Shown: positions 7,558-16,132 of the stretch, in pieces
How positions within the stretch are numbered: position 1 is the stretch's first letter
Layout: each line of letters opens with the position of its first letter
Assembly: GCF_015999245.1 (NCBI RefSeq)
Contig: NZ_JAEAMR010000022.1
Location: 575,991-639,990, forward strand
Length of the DNA stretch: 64,000 bases
Origin: Streptomyces sp. AV19
Lineage (GTDB): Bacteria; Actinomycetota; Actinomycetes; Streptomycetales; Streptomycetaceae
Reading direction: 5' to 3'
Notes under the pieces: generated by a model
Database searches by the model: none
Told to the model about the DNA's origin: nothing
The model's input: only the letters and a program-made list of their open reading frames with translations
Position numbers and translations under genes: made by a program

Positions 7558-8349
7558 TCAGTCGTGCCAGGCGCCCAGCTCCTCCAGGCGGGCCTGGAGC
7601 GGCTCGAAGAGGCCGGCCGGGGCGGCGACGGTCAGCTCGCCGGAGGGGGCCCGGCCCGGGCGGCCGCCGGTGAGGGCGCCCGCCTCGCGGGCGATCAGGG
7701 CGCCGGCCGCGAAGTCCCAGGGGTTGAGGCCGCGCTCGTAGTAGCCGTCGAGCCGGCCGCAGGCCACGTCGCACAGGTCGATGGCGGCCGCGCCGGCCCG
7801 GCGGATGTCGCGCACCTCGGGCAGCAGGGCGCGCACCACCTCGGCCTGGGCGGCGCGGCGCTCGGTGAGGTAGCCGAAGCCGGTGCCGACGAGCGCCTGC
7901 GGGAACTCCGGCGCCGGGCGCACCCGCAGCCGCCGTTCGCCGCAGTACGCGCCCTCGCCGAGGACCGCCCGGTAGGTCTCGCCCCGCATCGGGGCGGCGA
8001 CCACGCCGACCACGGCCTCCCCGTCCACCTCGGCGGCGATGGAGACCGCCCAGGAGGGCAGCCCGTAGAGGTAGTTGACCGTGCCGTCGAGCGGGTCGAT
8101 CACCCAGCGGACACCGCTGGTGCCCTCGCTGTCGGCGCCCTCCTCGCCGAGCAGCCCGTCGTGCGGGCGGCGCTCGGCGAGGAAGCCGGTGATCAGCTTC
8201 TCGGCGGCGAGGTCCATCTCCGTGACGACGTCGATGGGGCTGGTCTTGGTGGCGGCCACGCCCAGGTCGGCCGGGCGGCCGTCCTTCAGCAGGGCGCCGG
8301 CCCGGGCGGCGGCCTCCAGGGCCACGGCCAGGAGCTCGGAGTTGCTCAC
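7558..8349 (-). CDS. Inositol monophosphatase family protein
   Basis: A Mg2+-dependent phosphatase of the inositol monophosphatase/FBPase/CysQ superfamily, 263 residues. The metal-binding motifs are present: GEEG (about 68), IDPLDGTVNY (about 83) and NPWDFAAGALI (about 210). The GTG at 8349 follows AAGGAAGCACC. It starts 9 bases past the ferrochelatase gene and is probably co-transcribed with it. Substrate candidates are inositol-1-phosphate, histidinol phosphate or other sugar phosphates; the sequence does not decide. Confidence 0.9.
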   Translation of the reverse strand: MSNSELLAVALEAAARAGALLKDGRPADLGVAATKTSPIDVVTEMDLAAEKLITGFLAERRPHDGLLGEEGADSEGTSGVRWVIDPLDGTVNYLYGLPSWAVSIAAEVDGEAVVGVVAAPMRGETYRAVLGEGAYCGERRLRVRPAPEFPQALVGTGFGYLTERRAAQAEVVRALLPEVRDIRRAGAAAIDLCDVACGRLDGYYERGLNPWDFAAGALIAREAGALTGGRPGRAPSGELTVAAPAGLFEPLQARLEELGAWHD

Positions 8350-8358
8350 GGTGCTTCC

Positions 8359-9486
8359 TTACGCGTACGGGCTGTCGGCGCCCGCGGCGGCGGGGCGGGG
8401 GGAACGGGCCGGGCAGCAGCCGACCGGGCACAGGTCGTGGGAGGGGCCCAGGGCGCCCAGGGCGCAGCGCTCGGGGCACTCGCCGCGCTCGGCGGCGGCG
8501 CGCTCCAGGACCAGCTCGCGGACGGCGGCGGCGAAGCGCGGGTCGGCGCCCACGGTCGCGGCCCGGGCGACGGGCAGGCCCAGCTCCGCGGCCTTGGCGG
8601 TGGCCTCGGTGTCGAGGTCGTACTTGACCTCCATGTGGTCCGAGACGAAGCCGATGGGGACCATGACGACGGCCGGGGCGCCCTCGCCGTGCACCGCCTC
8701 CAGGTGATCGCAGATGTCCGGTTCGAGCCAGGGGATGTGCGGGGCGCCGCTGCGCGACTGGTAGACCAGCCGCCACGGGCGGTCGGTGCCGGTCTCCGCG
8801 CGGACCGCCTCGGCGATCGTCCGGGCGACGTCCAGGTGCTGGGCGACGTAGGCGCCGCCGTCGCCGTGGTCCTCGGCGGGGCCCGAGGTGTCGGCGGCGG
8901 CCGTGGGGATGGAGTGGGTGGTGAACGCGAGGTGGGCCCCGGCGCGGACCTCCTCGGGCAGCCCGTCGAGCGCGGCCAGCGTGGCGTCGACCATGGGGCG
9001 GACGAAGCCGGGGTGGTTGAAGTAGTGGCGCAGCTTGTCGATCCGCGGCACGGGCAGGCCCTCGGCCTCCAGCGCGGCCAGGGCGTCGGCCAGGTTCTCG
9101 CGGTACTGGCGGCAGCCGGAGTAGGAGGCGTAGGCGCTGGTGGCGAGGGTGATGACGCGGCGGTGGCCGGCGGCGACCAGCTCGCGCAGGGTGTCGGTCA
9201 GGTACGGCGTCCAGTTGCGGTTGCCCCAGTAGACCGGCAGGTCGAGGCCGGCGGCGGCGAGCTCCTCGCGCAGCACGCGGAGCAGCTCGCGGTTCTGGTC
9301 GTTGATGGGACTGACGCCGCCGAAGAGGAAGTAGTGCTGGCCGACCTCCTTGAGCCGCTCGCGGGGGATGCCGCGGCCGCGCGTCACGTTCTCCAGGAAC
9401 GGGACGACGTCGTCCGGGCCCTCGGGGCCGCCGAAGGAGAGCAACAGCAGGGCGTCGTACGGGGCATGGGCTGGCTGATCCGACAT
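8359..9486 (-). CDS. cpfC: Coproporphyrin ferrochelatase
   Basis: Inserts Fe2+ into a porphyrin in heme synthesis; actinobacteria use coproporphyrin III as substrate before the final HemQ/ChdC decarboxylation. The 375 residues include LLLSFGGPEGPDDV at the N-terminus, HYFLFGGVSPIN, the catalytic histidine in AFTTHSIP, YQSRSGAPHIPWLEPD and the C-terminal acidic loop with IGFVSDHMEVKYDLD. Four cysteines near the C-terminus (CPERC and CPVGCC) fit the [2Fe-2S] cluster ligands found in actinobacterial ferrochelatases. Older annotation would call it hemH. It leads the inositol phosphatase gene. Confidence 0.95.
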   Translation of the reverse strand: MSDQPAHAPYDALLLLSFGGPEGPDDVVPFLENVTRGRGIPRERLKEVGQHYFLFGGVSPINDQNRELLRVLREELAAAGLDLPVYWGNRNWTPYLTDTLRELVAAGHRRVITLATSAYASYSGCRQYRENLADALAALEAEGLPVPRIDKLRHYFNHPGFVRPMVDATLAALDGLPEEVRAGAHLAFTTHSIPTAAADTSGPAEDHGDGGAYVAQHLDVARTIAEAVRAETGTDRPWRLVYQSRSGAPHIPWLEPDICDHLEAVHGEGAPAVVMVPIGFVSDHMEVKYDLDTEATAKAAELGLPVARAATVGADPRFAAAVRELVLERAAAERGECPERCALGALGPSHDLCPVGCCPARSPRPAAAGADSPYA

Positions 9487-9688
9487 GGGTCCGATCCTGC
9501 CACCCGCCACTGACAGCCGCCGCACCCGGCTCGGTTACCGGCGGTGCCGCGGGCCGGAGTCCGGGCCTGCCGAGGACCGGAAAAAGCCGTGCGACGCACA
9601 GATGTTCACTCGTAAGCTGTATGGGCCACCCAAGGTCCTTACGACACTCTCGTGTCGAACCCCTCCATCCCCACAGTGCGGAGTCGGC

Positions 9689-10954
9689 TTGTCCAGTCCC
9701 TACCGTGCGATCTTCGCCGCACCCGGTGCCAAGTCCTTCTCCGCGGCCGGACTCCTCGGCCGCATGCCGCTGTCGATGATGGGCATCGGCATCGTCACCA
9801 TGGTCTCCGAGCTGACCGGCAGGTACGGGCTGGCGGGGGCGCTCTCCGCGGCCCTCGCGCTGGCCACCGCCGCGATGGGCCCGCAGGTCTCGCGGCTGGT
9901 CGACCGCCATGGACAGCGGCGCGTCATGCGGCCCGTCACCCTGGTCGCCACGGTCTCGGTGGCCGCCCTGCTGCTGAGTGCCCAACAGGGCTGGCCGGAG
10001 TGGACGCTGTTCCTCTTCGTCCTGGGCGTGGGGACCGTGCCGAGCGTGGGCTCGATGGTGCGGGCCCGCTGGGCCGCCCTCCACGCCGACTCCCCCGACC
10101 AGTTGCACACGGCCTACTCCGCCGAGTCCGTCATCGACGAGGTGGTCTTCATCGTCGGGCCGATCCTCGCCATCGGCCTGTCCACCGGCTGGTTCCCGGA
10201 GGCCGGCCCGCTGCTGGCCGGCGTCTTCCTGCTGGTCGGCGTCTTCTGGCTCACCGCGCAGCGCGCCACCGAACCCGTCCCGGCGCCCGCCGGACACCGC
10301 GCGGGCGGCTCCGCGCTGCGCTCGCGCGGCCTCCAGGTCCTGGTGGTCACCTTCGTCGCCACCGGCGGGCTGTTCGGCTCGATCGAGGTGGTGACCGTGG
10401 CCTTCGCCGAGGAGCAGGGCCACAAGGTGGCGGCCAGCCTGGTGCTCGCGGTCTGGGCCCTCGGATCGTGCCTGGCCGGGACGGTGTTCGGGCTGCTGCG
10501 TCCCAAGGGGGACGCCGCCCGGCGCTGGCTGCTGGGCGTGTGCGCGATGGCCCTGAGTATGATCCCCCTCCAACTGGTCGGGAACCTGCCGTTCTTGGCC
10601 GTCGCGCTCTTCTTCGCGGGCCTCGCCATAGCACCGACGATGGTGACCACCATGGCCCTCGTCGAGCAGCACGTACCGCGGGCGAACCTCACCGAGGGCA
10701 TGACCTGGACGAGCACCGGAATGGCGGTCGGGGCGGCGCTCGGCTCGTCCGCCGCCGGCTCCGTGGTCGACGCCGCCGGGGCGGGGACGGGGTACGCGGT
10801 GCCCGGCGCGGCGGGCGCGCTGGCGGCGGCGGTCGCGTTCCTCGGATACCGCCGGCTGCGGCCGGCGCCGGAGCGGGCGGGGGCTTCCGTCCCGCGGGCA
10901 AGGGGAGGGGCTGGCGCACATGACGGAGACAGCGAGGACGAGCGCGTGGCGTAA
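9689..10954 (+). CDS. Major facilitator superfamily transporter
   Basis: An integral membrane transporter of about 421 residues with roughly 12 hydrophobic segments. The loop between segments 2 and 3 contains RLVDRHGQRRVMRP, the MFS motif-A pattern. The TTG at 9689 is selected because CGGAG precedes it and the protein then begins LSSPYRAIFAAPGAKSF, as in related Streptomyces transporters; no ATG fits better. The last 35 bases overlap the start of the oxidase gene, so the two are probably coupled. The substrate is not evident. Confidence 0.85.
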   Translation: MSSPYRAIFAAPGAKSFSAAGLLGRMPLSMMGIGIVTMVSELTGRYGLAGALSAALALATAAMGPQVSRLVDRHGQRRVMRPVTLVATVSVAALLLSAQQGWPEWTLFLFVLGVGTVPSVGSMVRARWAALHADSPDQLHTAYSAESVIDEVVFIVGPILAIGLSTGWFPEAGPLLAGVFLLVGVFWLTAQRATEPVPAPAGHRAGGSALRSRGLQVLVVTFVATGGLFGSIEVVTVAFAEEQGHKVAASLVLAVWALGSCLAGTVFGLLRPKGDAARRWLLGVCAMALSMIPLQLVGNLPFLAVALFFAGLAIAPTMVTTMALVEQHVPRANLTEGMTWTSTGMAVGAALGSSAAGSVVDAAGAGTGYAVPGAAGALAAAVAFLGYRRLRPAPERAGASVPRARGGAGAHDGDSEDERVA

Positions 10955-12233
10955 CTGGGCGGGGAACGTGACCGCGCGCCCCGCGCGGACCGTGGCACCC
11001 GGCACGGCACGCGAGACGGCCGAGGCCGTCGCGTCCGCGGCGGCGGACGGCCTGCGGGTCAAGGCCGTCGGCTCGGGCCACTCGTTCACGGCCGCGGCCG
11101 TCACCGACGGCCTGCTGATACGCCCGGAGCGGCTGGCCGGTCTGCGGGCGATCGACCGCGCCGCCGGGACGGTGACGGTCGGGGCCGGGATGCGGCTCGG
11201 CACGCTCAACCGGCTGTTGTCCGCGCACGGCCTGTCGCTGACGAACATGGGCGACATCATGGAGCAGACCGTCTCCGGCGCGGTCGGCACCGGCACCCAC
11301 GGCACGGGCCGCGACTCGGCCGCCGTCGCCGCGCAGTTGCGCGGTCTGGAGCTGGTGACCGCGGACGGCTCGGTACTGGAGTGCTCCGCGACGCGCCATC
11401 CGGAGGTCTTCGCGGCGGCCCGGGTGGGGCTGGGCGCGCTGGGCGTGATCACGGCGGTCACCTTCGCCGTGGAACCGGAGTTCCTGCTGACGGCCCGTGA
11501 GGAACCGATGTCCCTGGGGCGGGTCACCGCGGAGTTCGACCGGCTCACGACGGAGAACGAGCACTTCGAGTTCTACTGGTTCCCCCACACCGAGCACTGC
11601 ACCACCAAGCGCAACAACCGCAGCGCCGGTCCGGCGGCGCCGCTCGGCCGGGCCGCGGCCTGGGTGGACGACGAGCTGCTCTCCAACGGGCTGTTCGGGG
11701 CGGTGTGCGCGCTCGGCCGGGCCGTGCCGGCGGCGGTGCCCGGCATCGCCCGGCTCACCGGACGGGCCCTGTCGGCCCGCACCTACATCGACGTCCCCTA
11801 CAAGGTGTTCACCAGCCCTCGCCGGGTCCGCTTCCTGGAGATGGAGTACGCGCTGCCGCGCGAGGCGGCGACGGCCGCGCTGCGGGAGCTGCGCTCCGTC
11901 ATCGAGCGCCGCCGGCTACGGGTGAGCTTCCCCGTCGAGGTGCGGACCGCGCCGGCCGACGACATTCCGCTGTCCACCGCGTCCGGGCGGGAGACGGTGT
12001 ACCTCGCGGTGCACATGTACCGGGGGGCGCCGTACCGGGAGTACTTCACCGCCGCCGAGCAGATCATGGTCGCGCACGGGGGGCGGCCGCACTGGGGGAA
12101 GCTGCACTCGCGCGACGCGGGGTACCTGTCCGGGGTGTATCCCCGGTTCGCGGAGTTCGCGGCCGTGCGGGACCGGCTGGACCCGGATCGGGTGTTCGCG
12201 AACGCGTATCTGCGGCGGGTGCTCGGGGATTAG
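10920..12233 (+). CDS. FAD-linked sugar-lactone oxidase (L-gulono/D-arabinono-1,4-lactone oxidase family)
   Basis: A 437-residue flavoprotein of the PCMH/VAO family. The N-terminal FAD domain has VGSGHSFTAAAVTDG, where the His is the usual covalent FAD attachment point, and SGAVGTGTHGTG. The C-terminal ALO domain has YIDVPYKVF and the terminal HWGKLHSRDA and DPDRVFAN motifs. The family oxidises aldonolactones to ascorbate-like products with O2 as acceptor; the true substrate here is unknown. A strong AAGGGGAGGGG site precedes the ATG, which lies inside the end of the MFS gene. Confidence 0.9.
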   Translation: MTETARTSAWRNWAGNVTARPARTVAPGTARETAEAVASAAADGLRVKAVGSGHSFTAAAVTDGLLIRPERLAGLRAIDRAAGTVTVGAGMRLGTLNRLLSAHGLSLTNMGDIMEQTVSGAVGTGTHGTGRDSAAVAAQLRGLELVTADGSVLECSATRHPEVFAAARVGLGALGVITAVTFAVEPEFLLTAREEPMSLGRVTAEFDRLTTENEHFEFYWFPHTEHCTTKRNNRSAGPAAPLGRAAAWVDDELLSNGLFGAVCALGRAVPAAVPGIARLTGRALSARTYIDVPYKVFTSPRRVRFLEMEYALPREAATAALRELRSVIERRRLRVSFPVEVRTAPADDIPLSTASGRETVYLAVHMYRGAPYREYFTAAEQIMVAHGGRPHWGKLHSRDAGYLSGVYPRFAEFAAVRDRLDPDRVFANAYLRRVLGD

Positions 12234-12316
12234 GGACGCCCCGGCCCCCCCAGAGGGGACACACCCACTTTCACCGTTTCCCGGGAAGACCCCGGACCCC
12301 GTCCGCACGCCGGGCG

Positions 12317-12341
12317 GAGTCCTCAAACGCCGGACGGGCTG
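12317..12341. repeat. Copy of a common Streptomyces intergenic repeat
   Basis: The sequence around TCCTCAAACGCCGGACGGGC matches, from memory, an intergenic motif found in very many copies in Streptomyces genomes (GCCCGTCCGGCGTTTGAGGA on the other strand). It lies between two convergent genes, the usual location. Function is unknown; a role in 3' ends is possible. Confidence 0.55.
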
Positions 12342-12348
12342 AAACGAC

Positions 12349-13293
12349 CTACGGCGCCGAGGTCGCCCCGCCCGCCCCGCCCGCCGGCGGCTGCTGCGTC
12401 GCCGGCGGCGTGCCGCCGTCCCCGGAACCGCCCGTGGTCTTCCCCCCGGACGTGCCACCGCTCCCCGCGTCCGGCGAACCGCTCGCGTCCGGCGACTTCC
12501 CCGGGCTCGGCGACGACCCGCCCGAGGGCGAGCCCCCCGGATCCGGCGTCTGCCCGCCCGAGGAGCCGCCGCTCGACCCCGACGTGCCGGGCGACGACGA
12601 CGCGCCGTCCTTCCCGTCGTCCTGCCCGCCGCCGGAAGCGGAACCGGAGTCCGTGCCGGAGGATCCGGCCCCCGGCGTCCGGTGCGTACCGGGGTCCTGC
12701 CCCGGCCCGTCGTTCCCCTTCTTCTGTTCCGACTTCCCGCCGCCGCCCTGGAACGGTCGCAGGATCGTCGGCTCGTCCTTCTTCCCGTCCGCGCTCGTCC
12801 CCGACACCAGCTCGACCGCCGTCACCGTGCCCATCGCCAGGACGAACACCGCCCCGGCGGCCAGCAGCGGGCGCTTCCAGCCGCGCAGCCGGGTGCCGTG
12901 CGTCGTTCCCTCCGAGTACTGCCCGGAGAGGCCGGGCGGTACGGCACCGGAGCGCGCATCGCCGTACACGCCGGGGTACGCACCGGCGTGCGCTTCCGGC
13001 GGCATCCGCGTCGCGCCGTCCACCGGCACCTGTCGCGGCTTGGGCCGGGCCGCCTGCGTGGCCGCGTCCCGCACCTGCTCGCCGGTGCGCCGGAACAGGT
13101 GCTGGAAGACGGTGCCTCCCGTGGTGGCGACCACGCTGACGACACCGGCGCCGATCACCGTGCCGTAGACACCGAGCTTGCCCGCGAGCAGCGCGGCGAC
13201 GACCGCGGCCAGGGCACTTCCGGCGACCTGGGCGACGCTCAAGTCCAGGCGCCTGCCCTTGGCCTTTGCGGCACTTTCGGCTTTGTCGTCCAT
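12349..13293 (-). CDS. Single-pass membrane protein with long Ser/Gly/Pro-rich extracellular tail
   Basis: A 314-residue protein. Residues 1-20 are charged (MDDKAESAAKAKGRRLD), followed by a hydrophobic alanine-rich region (about 20-60), a linker, a second strong membrane segment (LLAAGAVFVLAMGTVTAVEL, about 143-162) and then a roughly 150-residue low-complexity tail rich in Gly, Ser, Pro and Asp. The tail is probably outside the cell and may span or contact the wall. I recognise no named domain. The ATG at 13293 is used; an in-frame upstream extension lacks a ribosome site. It is divergent from sepH. Confidence 0.75.
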   Translation of the reverse strand: MDDKAESAAKAKGRRLDLSVAQVAGSALAAVVAALLAGKLGVYGTVIGAGVVSVVATTGGTVFQHLFRRTGEQVRDAATQAARPKPRQVPVDGATRMPPEAHAGAYPGVYGDARSGAVPPGLSGQYSEGTTHGTRLRGWKRPLLAAGAVFVLAMGTVTAVELVSGTSADGKKDEPTILRPFQGGGGKSEQKKGNDGPGQDPGTHRTPGAGSSGTDSGSASGGGQDDGKDGASSSPGTSGSSGGSSGGQTPDPGGSPSGGSSPSPGKSPDASGSPDAGSGGTSGGKTTGGSGDGGTPPATQQPPAGGAGGATSAP

Positions 13294-13675
13294 CTCCGGC
13301 CTCTGTCGAACCTTTCGCACCCTCTTGCAGCAAGAAGAGACATTCGAGCGTGGCGAACAGTTCCGAATTCGTTGATTGTGTGAACCACGCCACCCGTGGG
13401 AAGGTCTCCGGCGCAAGAGGGCACAATCAACTCCCTTGCCGGACGTGAACATCGATGGCGCGCCGTTCCACCCCCAGTGGTCCGAATGGAGTACTGTGGC
13501 GAGCCCGGCCCCGGTATTCCGTCCGGCTGCCCGGACCCGACCGGGAAGGGGCCCGGGCGGCTCTCGCCCCGTCAACTCGGCAATGTTGTGGCAGGCTGCT
13601 ACCCGGGCAGGCCACACTCGACTAGCGGAAGCAGCGACGCACGTGACGTCGGCAGGCACCACCCGGGAGGTCCCC
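13294..13675. other. Divergent intergenic region upstream of sepH
   Basis: 382 bases between the leftward membrane-protein gene and rightward sepH. No additional gene with a credible ribosome site is seen. Promoters for both genes must lie here. The segment 13350-13400 is less GC-rich than the rest and is a likely promoter zone for the leftward gene. Confidence 0.5.
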
Positions 13676-14701
13676 ATGCCCGAACTGCGTGTCGTGGCCG
13701 TCTCCAACGACGGCACACGACTGGTGCTCAAGGCAGCGGACAGCACGGAGTACACCCTCCCCATCGACGAGCGGCTGCGTGCCGCCGTGCGCAACGACCG
13801 CGCACGCCTGGGCCAGATCGAGATCGAGGTGGAGAGCCACCTCAGGCCCCGTGACATCCAGGCCCGGATCCGGGCCGGCGCCTCCGCGGAGGAGGTCGCG
13901 CAGCTCGCGGGCATCCCCGTCGAGCGCGTGCGGCGCTTCGAGGGGCCCGTCCTGGCGGAGCGCGCGTTCATGGCCGAGCGCGCCCGCAAGACACCCGTGC
14001 GCCGTCCCGGCGAGAGCACCGGGCCCCAGCTCGGCGAGGCGGTGGCCGAGCGGCTCCTGATGCGCGGCGCCGAGAAGGACACCGCGCAGTGGGATTCGTG
14101 GCGGCGCGACGACGGCACCTGGGAGGTGCTGCTCGTCTACCGGGCGGCCGGTGAGCCGCGCGCCGCGAGCTGGACGTACGATCCGCCCCGCCGGATCGTC
14201 TCTGCGCTGGACGACGAGGCCCGGGCGCTGATCGGCGAGACCGAGGACACCCCGGAGCCGAGCTTCCCCTTCGTGCCGCGCATCGCCCGGCTGCCCCGCG
14301 ACCGGTCCGCGGAGCGGGCCTCGGCATCCGCCGCCCCTGAGGCCGCGGAAGGCGCGGCTCCGGAGGACGGCGGCAAGGAGCGGGACTCCCTGACCAGCCT
14401 GCTCGAGGCCGTGCCCAGCTTCCGGGGCGACATGATCGTCCCGGAGCCGTCGCCGGCCCCGTCGGCCGAGGACGCGCCGGCCGAGGAGGCGGAGGCGGTC
14501 GAGCCGCCCGCCCCGGCCGCGAGCGCCGGCGCGGCCTACGCGGACGTGCTGATGCCGCGCTCCGTGGCGGGGCACCGCGAGCGGCTGATCGGCACGACGG
14601 ACCGTCAGGCGGAGGCGGACGGCGTCCGTCCGGGCCGCCGGGCGGCGGTGCCGAGCTGGGACGAGATCGTCTTCGGCACGCGCCGCAAGAAACAGGACTA
14701 G
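13676..14701 (+). CDS. sepH: Cell division regulator SepH
   Basis: SepH (formerly DUF3071) is an FtsZ-binding protein that stimulates assembly of division rings during Streptomyces sporulation and growth. The 341-residue protein starts MPELRVVAVSNDGTRLVLKA, has a helix-turn-helix-like segment (IRAGASAEEVAQLAGIPVER, about residues 62-82) and the signature AQWDSWRRDDGTWEVLLVY, then a disordered acidic C-terminal half ending in a conserved short basic tail (SWDEIVFGTRRKKQD). Length and domain order are as expected. The ATG at 13676 follows GGGAGGTCCCC. The gene ends at the edge of a repeated noncoding segment. Confidence 0.93.
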   Translation: MPELRVVAVSNDGTRLVLKAADSTEYTLPIDERLRAAVRNDRARLGQIEIEVESHLRPRDIQARIRAGASAEEVAQLAGIPVERVRRFEGPVLAERAFMAERARKTPVRRPGESTGPQLGEAVAERLLMRGAEKDTAQWDSWRRDDGTWEVLLVYRAAGEPRAASWTYDPPRRIVSALDDEARALIGETEDTPEPSFPFVPRIARLPRDRSAERASASAAPEAAEGAAPEDGGKERDSLTSLLEAVPSFRGDMIVPEPSPAPSAEDAPAEEAEAVEPPAPAASAGAAYADVLMPRSVAGHRERLIGTTDRQAEADGVRPGRRAAVPSWDEIVFGTRRKKQD

Positions 14702-14735
14702 GGCCTGGCCGCCCGCGTCACGCAGCAGGCCTCGT

Positions 14736-14946
14736 GAGCTGCCGACTGCCTCACAGGGAGCACCCGTTCCGGCGAGGCGGCGGCGTCGACAGCCATCAGA
14801 CACGGCCCAGGGCTCGTCCGACGGCTCTTGGACCGCTGCCGAGCAGGCCGCCCCTGCCACGCGGCGCGACTCATGAGCTGCCGACCGCCGTACAAGGAGC
14901 GCCCGCACCTGCGAGGCGGCGGCCTCAAGAGCCGTCGGACACGGCC
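14736..14946. repeat. Pair of imperfect 70-bp direct repeats with internal inverted repeat
   Basis: Two related copies of about 72 bases, at 14736-14806 and 14875-14946, start GAGCTGCCGAC, share GCGAGGCGGCGGC and end in ACACGGCC; the period is 139 bases. A reverse copy of the end, GTCCGACGGCTCTTG at 14816-14830, pairs perfectly with CAAGAGCCGTCGGAC at 14926-14940 over 15 bp. The unit contains no plausible gene. It looks like a small non-autonomous repeat element or its remnant between sepH and the rhodanese gene. Confidence 0.6.
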
Positions 14947-14984
14947 TGGCGGGCGGCCCCCGGAAGGCGGGGACCGCCCCGTTC

Positions 14985-15830
14985 TCAGCCCGGCTGCGGC
15001 CCGGTGGCCACCGGCCGGGACGGATCCGCCGTCCACTCGCTCCAGGACCCCGCGTACAGCACCGCCGGTACGCCCGCGACCGCGAGCGCCAGCACCTCGT
15101 GCGCGCCCGAGACGCCGGATCCGCAGTAGACGCCGACCTCCGCGCCCGGCTCCGCGCCGAGTCCGGCGAAGCGCTCCGCCAGATCGGCGGAGGGCCGGAA
15201 CGTCCCGTCGGCGGTCACGTTCTCCGTCGTCGGCGCGGAGCGGGCGCCGGGGATGTGCCCGGCGACCGGGTCCAGCGGCTCCACCTCGCCGCGGTAGCGC
15301 TCCCCCGCCCGCGCGTCCAGCAGCACCCCGCGCCGGGCCAGCGCGGCGGCCCCGTCGGCGTCGATCAGCAGCGGGCGCGCCCCCGGCTCGGGGACGAAGT
15401 CGCCCTCGGGCGCATCGGGCACCTCGGCCGTCACCTCGCCGCCCTGCGCGGTCCACGCGGGCAGCCCGCCGTCCAGGACCCGCACCGACGGGTGCCCCGT
15501 CCAGCTCAGCAGCCACCACACGCGCGCGGCCGCCCAGCCCTGCCCGCCGTCATAGACGACCACGCCGCGGTCGGCCCGGACACCGGCCCGGCGCAGTGCC
15601 GCCCCGAACGCCCCCGGGTCCGGCAGCGGATGGCGGCAGCCCCGGCCCGTCTCCTTCGGCCCCGTCAGCTCGGTCTCCAGATCCAGGTAGACCGCTCCGG
15701 GGATGTGCGCGGCGTCGTAGTCCGGCCGGCGCGGGACCGCGCCCATCTCCCAGCGGATGTCCAGCAGGACGGGCGGCCGCTCCCCCGCCAGTTCCCCGGC
15801 CAATTCCTTTGCGCTGATGATCGCATTCAT
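14985..15830 (-). CDS. Thiosulfate/3-mercaptopyruvate sulfurtransferase (tandem rhodanese)
   Basis: A two-domain rhodanese of 281 residues. The N-terminal inactive domain has VLLDIRWEMG, DYDAAHIPGAVYLDLE and VVYDGGQGWAAARVWWLL. The C-terminal catalytic domain has LLDARAGERYRGEVEP, GHIPGARSAPT and the active-site loop VYCGSGVSGAHEVLAL, whose Cys carries the persulfide. The CGSGV loop is closer to mercaptopyruvate-type enzymes, but substrate choice is uncertain. The ATG at 15830 follows AGGATGG; an ATG three codons upstream (15839) is possible. A rhodanese gene next to sepH is, as I recall, conserved in Streptomyces. Confidence 0.9.
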   Translation of the reverse strand: MNAIISAKELAGELAGERPPVLLDIRWEMGAVPRRPDYDAAHIPGAVYLDLETELTGPKETGRGCRHPLPDPGAFGAALRRAGVRADRGVVVYDGGQGWAAARVWWLLSWTGHPSVRVLDGGLPAWTAQGGEVTAEVPDAPEGDFVPEPGARPLLIDADGAAALARRGVLLDARAGERYRGEVEPLDPVAGHIPGARSAPTTENVTADGTFRPSADLAERFAGLGAEPGAEVGVYCGSGVSGAHEVLALAVAGVPAVLYAGSWSEWTADPSRPVATGPQPG

Positions 15831-16014
15831 GACAGCCATCCTGGCGTAGTCGGCGTGCGTCCGACAGGCACCCTGGCGCGATGGTTCCTGCCGATCGATA
15901 CTGGACGGCAACGGCGTCGAAACGGAAGCGAAACGCGAATTCCGGTCCGTTCGCGGGAGATCCCGCTGAGATCGCGCGGGAACCAGTGAAATCCGGCGCG
16001 GCCGGGGGGCATGT

Positions 16015-16028
16015 CACCACCGGTGGTG
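16015..16028. promoter_or_regulatory. CACCACCGGTGGTG palindrome, operator candidate
   Basis: Perfect 14-bp palindrome in the 302-base divergent region between the rhodanese and VOC genes, about 105 bases before the VOC start. No regulator can be named. The rest of the region holds no gene. Confidence 0.3.
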
Positions 16029-16132
16029 CAAACATCTGCTCAGGCACCGTCCTGTACCACCCCGCGCGCCGCCGTTCAGGCAATGGGCGAGGGAACGCGC
16101 GGCCACCACGATGGTCCGAGGAGAGAGCGACG

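Noticed and set aside
7472..11548. A leftward open frame of more than 1,300 codons across three genes
   Set aside because: It is antisense or out of frame to the inositol phosphatase, ferrochelatase and MFS genes, has Arg/Pro/Gly-rich low-complexity translation, and is explained by high GC content.
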